DNA of 64,000 nt from Camelus bactrianus (lineage: Eukaryota; Chordata; Mammalia; Artiodactyla; Camelidae): NCBI RefSeq assembly GCF_048773025.1, contig NC_133569.1, forward strand, positions 1,674,001 to 1,738,000, written 5' to 3'. Below, one piece after another: positions 1 through 13,372 of the stretch. The position numbers and the translations under genes are program-made. Positions within the stretch are counted from its first letter, which is position 1. Each line of letters starts with the position of its first letter. The notes under the pieces were generated by a model. It had not been told where the DNA came from and ran no database searches. It worked only from the letters and a program-made list of their open reading frames with translations.

Positions 1-149
1 TACAGCATCAATTCAAAATATTGTTTTCCGAAGTTACTTAGGTTGGCTACCTTTTCCCCCATTCCTTTCAGCAAGGTTACCTTATACATTTGTAATACAG
101 GTAGATTCATTTGTGATGGTCTGCATTCCATCCTAGTTTCTCCTGAAAT

Positions 150-1850
150 TCTTTTTGATATTTTGAATTTGCATAAAGTAAAGGTCACTCTTTGTGCTGT
201 AGAGTTCTGTGGATTTTGAAAAATGTAGTCGTGTATCCAGCACCATCGTACCAGAGAGAACAGTCCCAGCGCCCTGCCAGTTCCCTTGGGCAGCTGTTTG
301 TACTCAGTCACTCCTCCCACCCTGACCCTCAACAGTCTCTGATGTGTTTTCCACATCTACATTTTTGCCTTTCCAGACTATCATATAAATGGAATTATAC
401 AGCATGTGGTATTTTCTATCTGGCTTTTTTCACTTTGCAAAATACATTTATGATTAATCCATGTTGTTATGTGGATTAATGGCTCATTCGTTTTTATCAC
501 TGAATAATGTTGCATTGGGTGGATAGACCACAGTTTGTTTATACATTCATCTACTCAATGATATCTTTTATTTTTGCTTCCAGCTTTTGGCAATTATGAA
601 TAAAGTTACTATAAACATCCACATACAGGTTTTTGTGTATATGTAGGTGTTCAGTTCACTTGAGTATCTAAGAGTGACATTGTTGGTTATATGGCAAGTA
701 TATGTTTAAATGCATAAGAAACTGCCAAACTATCTTCCAAAGTGTCTGTAACATTTTATATTCCCAACAGCAATGATTTAGAATTGTTACTCCACATCCT
801 TTCCACATGAATTGTTGTCTTTTTAAAAATTTTAGCTAAATAGGTGTGTAGTAATTCTCACCAAGGTTTTAATTTGTATCTGCCTAATGGCTGATGAATA
901 TCTTTTTATGTGTTTATTTGCTTATATCATCTTTGATGAAGTTTCAGCTTACGCCTGTTGCCCATTTTTCAGTTGGGTAGTTGTTTTCTTACTATAGAGT
1001 TTTGAGCATTCTTTACATATTCTGTATTCAAGTCATTTGTTGGATATGTGGTTTACAGATATTTTCTCTCAATCTGTCATTTGTCTTTTCACTTTTTTTG
1101 ACAGTTGTCTTTGACAAAGCAAAAGTTTTTAATTTTGACAAAGTCCAATTTATCATTTTTTAACCATGGTTGAGAATTCACCTCCTAGCCCCATGTCATC
1201 AAGATTTTCTCCTAAGTTATCTACTAAAAGTTTTATGTTCTTATGTTATACATCTAAATTTTTATTGGTTTTCAGCTAATCTTATATAAGATATGAGGTT
1301 TAGATTGAGTGGTTTTTTTGGTTTTTTTTTTTTTTTTTTGCCTGTGGTTGTCCAATTGTTCCAGCACCATTTGTTGAAAAGACTATTCTTCTCCCATTGA
1401 ATGCTTGTATTCCTTTGATAAAAGTCAGTTGGTCATACTTGTGTGGGTGTATTTCTGGGTTCTCAGCTCTACTCCATTGGTCTATGTGTTTATTCCTCTG
1501 CCAGTAACACACTGTCTTGAGTATTAGCTATCTATATAGTAAGTCTTAAAATTAGGTAGAATGATTCCTCCACTTTATTCTTCTTTTTCAAAATTGCTTT
1601 GGCTATTTTAGTTCCTTTACCTTTCCATATATATTTTAAAGTCCCCTCGTCTATATCTATGAAATGATCCTGCTGGGATTTTGCTAGGAATTGTGTTAAA
1701 CCTGTATATGAATCTTTACTATGTAGAGTGTTCTCATTCAGGAACATAGTGGGTCTCTCCATTCATTTAGGTTTTTTGAGTTCTTTCTGTGGTATTTTTT
1801 AGTTTTCAGAATATAGATTCTGTGTATTTTTAATCTGATTTATACCTAAT
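150..1850 (-). mobile_element. Old L1 (L1M-type) 3' half
   Basis: Long stretch of antisense L1. On the plus strand it reads as the usual run of reversed 3' UTR and ORF2 C-terminal sequence: the TATAAATGGAATTATACAG segment near 385, the CTTCCAGCTTTTGGCAATTA segment near 580, and CCATTTGTTGAAAAGACTATT near 1368. The order matches one continuous element with its 3' end at low coordinates; similarity may begin before 150. Short open frames inside it are relics of ORF2 and are not annotated separately. Divergence is high, so this is an old placental copy. Family sure, subfamily not. Confidence 0.85.
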
Positions 1851-1859
1851 TATAAAAAT

Positions 1860-2400
1860 AGAGCAGGATGTTGGAGGTGGGTGTTAAAATTTCAGGTAGG
1901 GTAGTCAAGGTGATATTTGAGAAAAGACTTGAAAGACATGACAGAAGAGTGAAGGTCAGTGAAGATCTAGGAGAGAAGATCAGTCCCAGTAGTGCAGAAG
2001 CTTTGGCAGTGCAGAAGCTCTAAGGCGGGAGCGTTCTAGGCTTGGGGATTCCAAGGAAGCTGGGTGAGCGGGATAGGGCGAGTGAAAGAGGGAGTGGTAG
2101 GGCAGGCCACCACAGAAACAATGGAGGGGCAGGGCTATACAGAACCTTCTAGATCAGGCCTTCCAAGAGACTTCCGCTTTGATCTCAAGTGAAACGGTGA
2201 GCCCCCAGAGGAATCTGTGCAGAGGAGGGCCATGAGCTGACTTTGACATAGAGAAGCCCTCTGGCAGCTGTGTTGAGAATGGACTGTAAGTGATCAAGGA
2301 TGGAAGAAGCAAAATTAGTTTAGGGGACTCTTGCAGTAAACCAGAAGTGGCTGGACTCCGAAGAGGTTGTGCATTCAACAAATAAGCATTGACTAATGGG
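1860..2400 (-). mobile_element. L2 LINE fragment
   Basis: Antisense L2 3' region. Recognisable blocks in order are the ATTTGAGAAAAGACTTGAAAG motif, the GCATTCTAGGC-like motif near 2030, and GGCAGCTGTGTTGAGAATGG near 2263, the reverse of the CCATTCT...CAGCAGCCAGAG block of L2. No coding remains are claimed. Confidence 0.7.
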
Positions 2401-4050
2401 GGAGGCTATAAGAAGTTATCAGTATTGCCACCAAAACTCAGGCAATGACCTGGTAAGTGACAACAGTGAAACCAAATTTGGAAAGGAAAAGTACATTACA
2501 ACAGCATGAATAAACCATCCAATTGCAAGTGTTAAAACCTAATTAGTATTCAGTTTATCACACCTAACGTGCAGACAGCAGCGTGTGGGAAGCCTAGGGT
2601 GCTGTCAGCCCCAGACTCTTTGCTTGGGTTAAGAGCAGAGTCGCTATTGTCTGCAGTGGGTCTCCACAGAAATATACCTGGCATGTCTGCTTAGCTTTGC
2701 AAAATCATAAGGGCTCAGTATGAGAAATTAGGCAGTTGATTGGGCTGCAATAGTGCTGCACCATTGGTTTACTCCTTAAGAAAACCACAACTGGAATTAA
2801 ACAGAGGCAATCCTGTTAATTTGAGAAGAGAAGCAGAATTGTACTTAGCTTTGTGTCTGCTACTCAGCTGATGATATGTGGTCCCCAATCACACCTCTAG
2901 TTTTTGATGTGTGCATTCATAAATGCTTGTCATGGGGCCTGATATAATTAAATGGATTTTCAAATGTTTTCCGAGGTACATTGCCCCTCCATCCTCAGAG
3001 TGCTATGACCATTATACTGTAGATCCTCATTAGGCAAAAGCTTACAAATCTTCAGTGACTTCATAAGGATGGATTATAAAATTAAAGCAGGGTTTTTAAT
3101 GTTGAAACTTATGAGCTGTAATTTTATTAGGGCATATTTTTCTTCCTCCTACTGCACATATCTGCAAATAGCATATACTCTTTGTATAATCCCAGTACTA
3201 GTTATAGACTATTTACTTGTTTCAAAAAGTAATTTAGACCGGAATGAATAACTGTACCTTACTGTATATAAAGTATGTTGCAGTTATTCCTTTGATTAGT
3301 TCATCTTTTTTTTTTGGCATGAAATTATCCATAGGTGACTTAAAACCTAATGGAAGCCTCCTGAAATACTGAAATTATAAATACAGATTCTCATGCTTGT
3401 TATAGAGTCATTGGATAATACCATCTTAGAGGTAGAAAGACACTTAACTCTTATCTAGACACATATTTTCCAAAGGAACACATTCTTTCCCCAGCTTCCC
3501 TAAGGATTGGGCATCAAGCCTCTGTTCATACATCTTCATCAATGGGGAGCTCACTACATTTTGTAACAACCCAGTCTTCTATCAAATCTGTCCCACCAGC
3601 CTTTCTACTTACTGGTCCCACTGGAATAAATCAGATAGGGTGCCCAACCATCTGGAAGCCAACCTGGCTCAGAGTCACACAGGATGCTCTTTGAGTGTGG
3701 ACAGGAAACCAAATAATGCAAATACACTAAAGTCTTTGGGTGCCCCTACACAGCCTGCCTCTCCAAGTATAAATCAGCCAGGTGTATTTGCTTGAATGTT
3801 CTGAATCCTTGCCTTCCATTCTGTCTCCCCATACTGTAGTTGACAAATTGCTAGCTGTTTTATTTGATAGTAGTGAAATTAGACAAGTAAATATCCTATT
3901 TGATTAATAAGGCGATATAACTGGCCCACAGGTAGTTAGGGTAAAGTTACCTTAGACTTCTCGGGGGCTGAACTGGATCAATTAATCAACCATTTGATGG
4001 TCAGTGACTGACCATCAGGAATAAATGCTACTTTGCATAGTTTGGGTTCA
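2400..4050. other. Unassigned non-coding stretch
   Basis: No exon, RNA gene or clearly nameable repeat seen. The part from 2550 to 3300 looks unique and moderately AT-rich. The stretch near 3410-3500 faintly resembles an old MIR-like repeat but is too diverged to call. Confidence 0.4.
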
Positions 4051-4290
4051 TTTAATAATAGCTGATATTTATTTATTGCTTATTATGTGCAAGATGATGT
4101 GTTAAGCATTAAGTTATTTAATTCTCATAACAAGTTTGTTATGGGAGTTTCATGATTCACATTTTACAGATGAAAAACTGAATGTTCAGAGAGGTCAAGT
4201 GACTTGCCCTGGGTCACACAGCCAGTAAATACCAGACACAAGATTAAAATATGATTCTGTCTCACTGCAAAAGTTCAATCTGTTGGCCTT
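4050..4290 (-). mobile_element. MIR SINE
   Basis: Antisense MIR: TATTTATTTATTGCTTATTATGTGC, then CATTTTACAGATGAAAAACTG and GGTCACACAGCCAG in the right order. Near full length. Ancient mammalian SINE. Confidence 0.85.
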
Positions 4291-5778
4291 TACATAATCT
4301 GTAGTGGTGTATGGGGTGCAATACTAGGCTTGCAACATCAGGCTTAAGGCTTTCATCATGCAAGTCCGTGGAGAGGGTGGAGGTGGAGAGTTCTGCTGGG
4401 TAAGTAGCCGAGACAGAGTTAGTTCATTATTAACTATTCTGCTTTCACTCACTCTCAATGTCATTACCCAGGACCTGCTAGGGCATCATTTCCATTCCCA
4501 CTTCCCCATTACTGGATCTCATCCTTAACAAAACAACATTCTCTCTGGATTCCAAAATATGCACCATATGATAGGATAAGCAAATTCACCCCGATGTGTG
4601 AACAAGAGATGGCTAGGGCACACCTGACTCAGAATCTTCCTTCCCCTTCCTGGTCACATGTTCTTACTTAATGGAAGACCTGGATTCAGGCCTCCGTGTT
4701 AGGTATCTAACCTTGAACAATGACTGAAATGGTGGGGGGATTAGGTCAGGGTGACTGCCCAGCAAGCAGGTGGAGGAGATACATTGGATTAGATATGACC
4801 TTGGGAGCCTTCAATGACTGGAGCTCTTCGTAGAGCTAATTCTATAGATGCTTGATCAAAGGCATCAGTTAAGAACTTGGATGTCACATCCACTTTGCAT
4901 GAGAAGATAACTTCATGTGCAGAGTTTGGGCAGTATTTTCATCTGTGGTAAAGTCACTGATCAAGCCACTTAAACAGTTCAGTCAGGTCCTTTGGAATCC
5001 CTGCCACAAGAAGTGAATAATAATGAATAAAATGCTAATTTCTTGCTTACAGTGTAAAAGATAAGGGGTGTGTGTGTGTACTTAAATACATTTCAGATAA
5101 GAAGATAACCAGATTACTATCACAGAATTCTAGGGTGTGTTGGCTGTAAAGTGATATACTAAATATTGCTCTAAAGTAAATATATACTAAATATTACAAT
5201 TTTCAGTTGTAATGTGTGAAATAGATTAAGTATGTACTTTTATCAACAGCAGTACAAAATGCAAAGCTTTTGGAAGAACAATAAGAAATATTTGGTGTTA
5301 GTGAAGAGAGAACCCTTTAAAGGAAATCATAGGTATAGGGGACTCTATCTCACCAAAGATCTGTTTCAGAAGGTTAAAGTTTGCTTTTTGCAGTTGATTC
5401 CATATGGAGAACTGTCTTCTGGGAATTGTTCTCATGTTGTTCCAAAGTGAGCAAAGGGGGAAATGTAGAAAGTAGTATTCTAAAGAAGCAGAGCGATATA
5501 GAAATGATAAATCAAGCGGAGTAGATGGAATTAGTTTAGCAGACAACACACTTTAGCTTGACTGTCCAGTCTGCACAGTGGATATCTCTAGATACTTTAT
5601 TATGACTACACACTATAACATAATTAAAGGTTCACTCTAGTGTTTTTCAAAAATGATACAGTTACCCATTTGGGGTTTCCATCCAGAATGGATTAGTATT
5701 AGAGCTCCATTCTTAAAATAAACAGAAGAGCCAAAATAATTTTTGTTCAAGGGACACTAACTTTGTTCCAATGCTATA
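4290..5778. other. Unassigned non-coding stretch
   Basis: Nothing recognised. Two overlapping short open frames on opposite strands near 5232-5549 show no splice sites, motif or homology that I know, so they are taken as chance frames. Confidence 0.4.
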
Positions 5779-5783
5779 GTGTC

Positions 5784-6234
5784 TGTATTAATTTCCTTGG
5801 GTTGCCATAACACATCCCTGCAAATTTGCTGGCTTAAAACAATATACATGTATTGTCTCACAGTACTAGAGGCTAGAGGTCTGAAATCCAGGTGTTGGCA
5901 GGGCCATGCTCCTCTGAAGCCTTTAGGGGAAGAGGTTTCCTTCCTCTTGCCAGCAATCCCTGGTGTGCCTTGGCTTGGAAGTGCCTCACTCTGACCTCTA
6001 CCTCTGTCATCATATGGCCTTTTCCTCTATGTGTCTGTGTTCCTGTGTCTGCATTTCCACTCCTCTTATAAGAATACCAGTCATTGGATTTAGGGCCCAC
6101 AGTAATCTAGCATGACCTCGTCTTAACTTGATTACATCTACGAAGACCTGATTTCCAAAAAAGTTCATAATTATAGGTACTGTGGGTTAGGACTTCAACG
6201 TACCTTTTGGGGAGACACAATTCAGTCTACTACA
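5784..6234 (-). mobile_element. MaLR (MLT1-type) solo LTR
   Basis: Old LTR of the ERVL-MaLR group in reverse orientation, running from TGTATTAATTTCCTTGGGTT to CAGTCTACTACA. Internal landmarks in order are CTGGCTTAAAACAA, TCTCACAGTACTAGAGGC, CTCTTATAAGAATACCAGTC and GGTTAGGACTTCAACG. It is flanked by a perfect 5-bp duplication, GTGTC, at 5779-5783 and 6235-6239, as expected for an ERV integration that recombined to a solo LTR. A fossil with no internal genes. Confidence 0.88.
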
Positions 6235-6239
6235 GTGTC

Positions 6240-8880
6240 CTATAAAAGCACTGTATTTTTGAAAACCTCTTTTTTAACGAGATGCCAACCAACTGCACTT
6301 CAAGGATGGTTTATCAGCAGGACAGGCTTCAGAAACTTGAATGAGAAATTAACAAAGGGCATAACCAAGAACTGAAATACTCTCTCCTAACTGAAAAATC
6401 ATCTTCCTTCCCACCACCTCTGCTGCCAGATTTACCCCTTAAGGTTAGTGGACAGAGCAGGTAACATCTTCCAAGTGACCACACATCCCATCCCTGAGCT
6501 TCACCTTATCCCAATTTCTCACACCATCCCTGGTTAATAGCACTGGCTCTAGAGTCTTATTATTTAGGTTCAAATTCCAGCCACCCACCCCCAACATGTG
6601 CTAACTGGCTCTGTATCTCAGTACCAACTACGGCAAACTGGAGGGGCTGGCACAATTTCCTTAGTCAAGTTTCTTATAACTTGTTTAGTGAATTCCATCA
6701 TTTGGTGACAAGCTCACTGCCACAACCCTGCTATCTTTGGGACACTATTTTTTAATGTTTTCATCGGAAGAAAAATATACTTCTTGATGCATTACATTCC
6801 TTTATTCATATGTGACTGGATGTCTAGCTCTGCATTTTAAACCTATTGTTCAGCATGGGGTCGGGCCCATTGACCTTTACAGCCTTGTGGAAATCAGCAT
6901 AAGAATGTTTTCTGGGAGTTCTTGTTTCTAAATATTATTTTTGAAAGTGCTGGATGTTTCAACTGATCTTTGGCTTAAACTCTGGCAGTCTTATCTTTTA
7001 TGTCCTCTTTTGCTCTTGTGGATGCATTAGGGTAATTATTCTGAGAAGATTGTCATAACACAGCAAAGGGTTTAGAATAACTCTGTTTATCTCCCTTAGA
7101 GTGAGAGGGGAAAGGTCTTGGGAGAGAATTAACAATGTCCTATAGCTGCTTGCAGGGGAGATCAAACAAATTGATAGCGATCTTGTTTTTACTGCAAGAT
7201 AGAACCAAATTTATAAAGACGAACGCAAGCTGCAAAGGCTCAGACCAGATGTAGCGGGTGTTCTGTGTGGATCTGGGACGTTCATTAGCACAGGATGGGA
7301 ATTCAGAGACGAGATGGGTGGCCAGCAGGCTTATTGGGAAAATGCATTTATGGGTGAGAATTTATAGGCAGTAGCAGAGTATATTTGCTTTTGTCTCCGT
7401 TGTGAAATTATTCTGACCAGTTTTGAAAGTCACTGGCTTCCATCTGCATCTCAAGAGGATTCTTCAGGCCACTTTGAAAGGAGCTTTATCTCGTTCTTCT
7501 CCCAGGTCACTGAAGATAAAATGGGACAAATAATCACTCCATGGCACCAGCGTGTGTATCAGAAAAGAAGAAGTTTCCCTTTAATAAAACAAGAAAGCAC
7601 CAATATTTTCTCAGAAGAAATCACAATTTTCATTTTTAATGCATTCTGATAAAGTCGCAGAAAATTCAGGGCTTTCTTTGCTTCCCCTCCGGTCAGTCGG
7701 GGTCCTTGACTATTATTTCCAGGGCTTTGGTGGAGCTCTTCTCCACCTCCAGGCCTCTCAAAGAACCCAGCCTCTACCCAGGGAACCCTAGTTTACTTAT
7801 AAAGCACACCATGCAATGAAGGCTTGACGTCTAGGACAGAAGTGGCATGAATGTCCCCACAATTCACTGTAGATATTGTAGGAAGAAAAGGGTTCTCATT
7901 TCAAACCAAGCCTTGCACCTGGTGGTGGGGAGAAGCAACAACTTCCAGAGACCCAGGTAGGGAGGCAGGTGGCCAGGCTTCCTCCCCCAGCTCTCACCGA
8001 CGCCCAGTGTGACCACGAGCAGGCAAGCGTCAGTTTCCCAGTCTCTAATATGAATAGGTTTGGTAAATGAAATAGAAGGTGCTTTCTTGCTGTAAAGTTG
8101 ACGTGCGGCTGGTGCCCCGATGTGGCTTCTTGGATCCGCTTCCGTGGCCCTGTCCCACACTTCTGCAGTACACATTTCTAAGTTACTCCCCTCCTCTGTT
8201 CCTTACCTTTCTCAGCATTTTGCTGTTTCTCTTTGTTTTCCCAACCCCTTTTCTTCCCTTACCCTTCACCCTAAATTTGGGGTAGGGACGTTCCCTTCAG
8301 GCTCTGTTTAATGTTCAGGTGGCATTTTGCTCTAACGAGGCTATTGAGCTCTGTTCTTTAGGCAAAGCAGACTTTATTTCAAATAAAAGGTTCTGATATG
8401 TTCAGGATGCTCTGGTATCAGCGGAATGTGAAGAGACAGCCTAAAGATGCTACAGTAGCATTTCAACGTGGGAGTCAGGGAGCCCTTCACAAGGCCGCTG
8501 GCATTGTGTCCGCCATCAGCAGTCCCCCTAAGCTCACTGTCACCCCAACTCCAGGGATTTTCCCAGGGCAAGAGAGACAGGCTAATTGTATGGGATTCTT
8601 CTCTGAAACCAAGAGTGTAAGGTTGCTCCGTCTAGAAGCTCCAGGGGCCTCTGCACCTCAGGAGCTCCTTGGACAGACATGATGGCCTGGCCGTCTCCAC
8701 AAGCCTCCCAGCCTTGGTGGGGCCACTACCAAGGACAGCTTGCTAATCTCTCTCTCTTTCTGCCTCACTGAGCAAATGGAATTCTGATTTCTTTCATCAT
8801 TTGCATAGCAGATTTTTGTTGACTTTTAGGGTTTCAACAATCAAAGCCACTCTCTCCCCTCTGCTCTGGGACATTGGGAA
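6240..8880. other. Mainly unassigned sequence with a MIR scrap
   Basis: A MIR fragment in plus orientation is likely at about 6535-6640 (AGCACTGGCTCTAGAGTCTT, then TTCAAATTCCAGCC). The rest, about 6640-8880, is repeat-poor and of intermediate GC with scattered CpGs. Short overlapping open frames on both strands near 7864-8682 have no recognisable domain. Confidence 0.4.
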
Positions 8881-9215
8881 ATGAGTAACAGCTAACATGT
8901 ATTTGCCAAGCGCTCAGTCCTTCCTCACGTCACAACTCCATGCAGCAGACGCTTGGAAGATCAACCCTGTTTTGCAGCTGAGGAAGCCAGGGCATGGAGA
9001 AGTTCTGCGATTTGGCACAGCATATGCCGCTGAGCAGTGAGCTGGACTGGGTGTCAAGCCCAGGGAGCGTGGGCCAAAGCCTGGACATGGAGCCAGATGC
9101 CAGGGTCACTTTCGCTTTCCCATAGCTCCAAAACTGGCCATGGTGGAACTGGAATAAGAACACATGTCTTTGGGGCCAGTGCCTATGACCTCAGCCACCA
9201 TGTCCTGCTGGGGCG
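8880..9215 (-). mobile_element. MIR SINE
   Basis: Antisense MIR: AGCTAACATGTATTTGCCAAGC, a CAGCTGAGGAAGCC block, then TTTGGCACAGCATATGCC in place of the usual hydrophilic 'cacacagctagt' box, then GTGTCAAGCCCAGGG. Moderately diverged; the right end is approximate. Confidence 0.7.
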
Positions 9216-10015
9216 TGGCGGAGAGAGGAAGGGGCTCACCAGGCCCTGCCATCTTTCTTGTGATTCTGTTGCTAGAGGAATCGAAGTGTGTAGACTGCTA
9301 GACTCTGGAACATCACTCTGTAAAGGAGAAACCCCAAACTAAACGCATACCAAGAGAACGGCCAAATGAAAATAGCAGGGAAATTGTGATACCTAAACCA
9401 GGGCTTGAGGCCAAAACTAATACAGGGGGAAAAAACTCAGTAAAATAGACTTTTAGCATTCATACAATAAACTATCAAATAAACTTGGCAATTGTCATAG
9501 TATTTGGTTTCATTGAGAACACAGCCTGTTAGCAACAGGCAATAACTTAATCTATTAATTAAGTACAAAATTCAGTTCTCATAAAAACAGAATAATTAGC
9601 CCTTTCTTACCTTCGTATATCTGCATCAGCAGATACGGGCATTTCTCAAGAAGGGAAATAAGGGGGTTCTTCCATCTGCATTGCTCACCACGGCTTCGCC
9701 ACCGCAGCTTGGTGAGCTCAGCACTCAGGAGACTGAGTTTTCCTTCTGGATGCTTTTCTTGCAATGAGGATATGCTCATCTCTGGCGACAGTAGATGACT
9801 CAGTTAAATTCACATTGCTTGATCAACCAAAGGTTCATATATTATAAGCAAGAGTCTTGCTGTGAATTTCTACTCCTTTGAACCCAACCAACCCCTGCCC
9901 CTCGAAAAGGTTCACATCAACACTTTAAGAAGCAAATCAAGCGATCATTAATTGGTAAAGTAGATAGTTACATAGAACAAGACTGAAGGGACAAACATTT
10001 GAGGCTGGGGACAAT
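9215..10015. other. Unassigned non-coding stretch
   Basis: No gene or clear repeat. The block around 9430-9600 is AT-rich and contains near-palindromic AACTTAATCTATTAATTAAG. Confidence 0.35.
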
Positions 10016-10019
10016 CTGT

Positions 10020-10260
10020 GAAGGAAGGATGGCCCCGTGGTTACGCACCGAGGACGTCAGAAAGACCTGCCTTCAAAGTCAGACTCTTCCGCTTATTTAT
10101 CTGCGGGGCCAGAGCTGGGCCACTTACTTGACATCTTGAAGCCTACTTCCCCTGCCTGTAGTTAATTATATGTCTGTCTTGTAGTACCATTGTTGTGAAG
10201 ATTAAACAAGATAGTATGAAAGAGGGCCTTGCTTGGCTCAGAGCCTAGAAGCGCAGTGGT
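10020..10260 (+). mobile_element. MIR SINE
   Basis: Sense MIR: CCGTGGTTACGCACC, ACCTGCCTTCAAAGTCAGAC, GGCCACTTACTTGACATCTTG, ATTGTTGTGAAGATTAAACAAG and CTTGGCTCAGAGCCTAG follow the consensus order over nearly the full length. Confidence 0.8.
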
Positions 10261-10534
10261 GGCCCTGTGTTCCCGTCACTGAACAACTTGTAGTTTTCCA
10301 CAAAATCCAGGCTCTCTCTTGCCCCTCTCAAGGTCTCATAGTCCCCTTGACTCTGGCCATCGCTTTCTCCTGGCTCACACCTCCGTGTTCTATGGGCGCG
10401 CATGCAGAAGCCACCATCCTTAAGACGTCTTCCTTATTGTTAACTGGGCGAAGAGTGATAGCAGTTATATATTTTACAAAGTCCTTATAGTTAAAGAAGT
10501 GTAATAAGGTTTAGGAATATAGGTGAATTGGCAT

Positions 10535-10705
10535 AATACCTCAGATTAGCTTTGAAATACTCCAGGAAAAAATAAGGGGAAGGGAATGAGTGAAACAAGG
10601 TTGAAAGATGTTGAGAACAGTTGAAGCTGGGATACGGGGACACGGGTTTCACATACATGTCTCTTTACTTTGGGGCATATTTGAAATTTTCCATAGAAAA
10701 GAAAC
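10535..10705 (+). mobile_element. L1 3'-UTR-like fragment
   Basis: Resembles the common old L1 3' end motif 'GTTGAAGCTGGGTGATGGG...TTTGAAATTTTCCATA': here AGTTGAAGCTGGGATACGGGG near 10620 and GGGGCATATTTGAAATTTTCC near 10672. Short and diverged, so only tentative. Confidence 0.5.
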
Positions 10706-10789
10706 AAATCTTCCTTGAACTCCCTCCCCAAGCTGATGAGACGTCCGTCCTGGATACTCCTTAACAACACTATTGTATCATCCCTTAAT

Positions 10790-10895
10790 GCTCTCCTAAT
10801 GATCTGTTTCCCGGACAGTCTCCGCTAATAGACCATGAACTCCTTCAAGGCAGAGACCTGCATATTGTTCATTTATGTATCACCATACGTGCCAC
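10790..10895 (+). mobile_element. L2 3'-end fragment
   Basis: Contains ACCATGAACTCCTTCAAGGC and ATGTATCACCATACGTGCC, the degraded L2 3' terminus ('gtgagctccttgagggcagg ... tatccccagtgcc'). Confidence 0.55.
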
Positions 10896-11550
10896 AAAAC
10901 ATAAAAATGTAAAAGGATCACTTGGGAACAAATTATGTGTTGAGTCGAGTATGCATTCTGTTTGGAATTCCTCTTTCATGTTTTGAAGTGTCCTCCTCCG
11001 AGGAGCTTGCTTTCGGGGCCTTAGTAGATCCTGAAAACAATCTCAGGGGCTGATAATCCTCTCCTCTTTCAGCCACTGGCTCTTAGAATTAATTAAAGAG
11101 AGAAGCCGTCATAACACATCCTTAAGAATCGAAGACTCTCCATCACTAGATGTCTTTAAGAAGAAGGAGGTGAGTTTTTGACTCTGCTCAAGGAATGAAA
11201 TACCCACCTTCTCGCAACAGCTTTAAGCTGCACCTTTGATTTAACAGATGTGTACATAACACTTCCTTACGGCTCCCCAGCAATGGCTGAGGCCTCCAAA
11301 ACCATCATTTTCTAGGTTTTGAATATCCATTTTAGGCACATTTATGACAGTGTTAGTGGTGCTGCCTCTGGGTCTCCTAAACATCCACATGCCTGATACT
11401 TTTAGATTATGTATAAAAGTACAGAGATGTATTTAGAATACACTGTGTGTTTCTGAAGATTGAAATCCCAATGTTAGAATACATTCCATTTAATTGTCAA
11501 AACGCTGTAACACTATTCTGCCCATCTTGAGGTTTTCATTATCAAATAAT
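10895..11550. other. Unassigned non-coding stretch
   Basis: No gene or named repeat recognised. Looks unique, of average composition. Confidence 0.35.
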
Positions 11551-11720
11551 TAGAAACAAGTTAGCCAATCATTCAATAAATATCTTTAATCTCTTGCCAT
11601 GTGTGCCAGGCTCTGTTCTAGGCACCAGGAATACATCAGAGGACCAACCACACAAACACCCCTGCCCTCATGGAGCACACATTTTAGAGAGTTCCACTAG
11701 CCCCATTTTAGAGATGCAGA
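11550..11720 (-). mobile_element. L2 3'-end fragment, antisense
   Basis: Reads ATTCAATAAATATCTTTAATC, CCAGGCTCTGTTCTAGGCACC and CCTGCCCTCATGGAGCAC, which is the reverse of the L2 3' end followed by its upstream block. Confidence 0.6.
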
Positions 11721-12044
11721 TACCTAGCATCAGAGGTTCTCATTGGAGGAACTCAGTGAGAGTTGTTCATTCCTGTGCTAAACTCCTCCCTTCTCACCTG
11801 CTAGTCAGGGACCTTGCTATCTTCATTCTCCTCTCTCCCTCCTGCGTCCTCAATCTTCTTTTCACTCCTGGGTCTTTTCATCAGCATCCACACGTCGCAG
11901 TTGCTCCCGATTCGGGAAGAGCTCTTGACCCCACATTCCCCTCTAGTTACCACTGCTTCTTTGCCCATCTGTACAGAAACCGGTAAAAAAAAACTCCTGA
12001 GCGAAGTTGCAGGTACTCACTGTCTGCATTTTCTCTCTTTCTGA

Positions 12045-13370
12045 ATGGCCACTTCTCATTCTCTCTGGAACCCAATTAGAGCAGCACTGCTCTTCCAGGG
12101 GAATGGCTTTCTCAGCGTCACCTATGATCTTTATGTGTTAAACCCAATGATCAACTCCAAGCCCTTATTTAGACTGACCTGTCAGGAGCACTTGACACAC
12201 TTGATCATTTCCTTCTCTTGGAAACACATCGAGGACACCACACTCTCCTGAGCTTTCTCTTCCCTCACTAGCCATTTCTTCTCAGTCTCCTTTGCTGGTT
12301 CACCCTCTTTCCCCATCCTTTATCTTTACTCCATCTACACTCACCCCCATGCTGCTGTCATCAAATCGCATGGCTTTAAATACCAACTCTGTGCCAATCA
12401 CTCCCCAATGTCTATCTCTAGCCTAGGTTCCTCCCCTGAACTCTAGGCACCTACTTCCACCTCCCTGCTTAACATCCCTCCTTTGGTGTCTAGCAGACAT
12501 CTTCAGCTTCACAGTACCCAGACTGACCTCCTGATCCTTCACTCCCCAGATCTGCCTCTTCTGGAGTGGTTTCCATCTCTATAAATGGAAATTCTATCCT
12601 CCCATTTTCCCAAAGAACCTCATGTCCTGCTTCAATCCTCTCTTTCTTACCCCACATCCCATCCTCCAGCAAATCCTTTTAATGAAAATTCAAAATAGGT
12701 CTAGAGCCCGACCATTCTCCTGACCTCTACTGCTCCCATGTTGGTCCAAGCCAGCATCATCTCTTACTCAAATTATTGTTAATATCATAGCCTCATAAAT
12801 GACCTCCCTGCCTCTACTCTTGCCCTCCACAGTCTCTTCCCTTCATGGCAGCCAGAGTAACAATGTTAGAATATAAGTCTGATCCCATCATTTGCCTCCT
12901 CAGAGCCTACCCATGGCTCCCTGTCTCCTTTAGAGTAAAAGTCAAGTTCCTACCATCACCTCTGAGAGCCACTACACTTCTTGTTCCTTCTGCCTGGACC
13001 ACTTTTCCCGCATTTATCCACATGGCTTGCTCATTCCCCTCCTTCTGGTCGTGGTTTAAATGTCACCTTCTCAGGAAGACCTCCTTGACTATCCTATTTA
13101 AAACTACAACCTTCCTATCCCCCACACTTCCTACCCCCTTCCCTGTTTTATTTTTATCCATAGCATTTGCCATCATTTAACATACTGCATATTTTACTTT
13201 CTTATCTATTGTCTACTCCCCCCGCCGCCGCCCCCCCCACTGACAATGTAAATAAAACACCAGGAGAGTCAGGAATTTTTATCTGTTTTATTCATTGCTG
13301 AATCCCCAGTGCACAGAACAATGCCAGACACACACACTCAGTAACTAGTTATTGATTGCCTGAATGAATG
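12045..13370 (+). mobile_element. Long L2 LINE, 3' part including RT remnant
   Basis: The longest L2 copy in the window. From 12100 to 12300 it holds the degraded end of the reverse transcriptase region (CACACTCTCCTGAGC, TTCTCAGTCTCCTTTGCTGG). From 12840 to 13370 it follows the L2 3' consensus closely: GCAGCCAGAGTAACA, TCTGATCCCATCATTTGCC, TTCTGCCTGGACCACTTTTC, AAATGTCACCTTCTCAGGAAG, then a GAATGAATGAATGAA tail. A C-rich run with CCGCCGCC lies at 13217-13240. The open frames here are broken L2 or chance and not host genes. Confidence 0.85.
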
Positions 13371-13372
13371 AA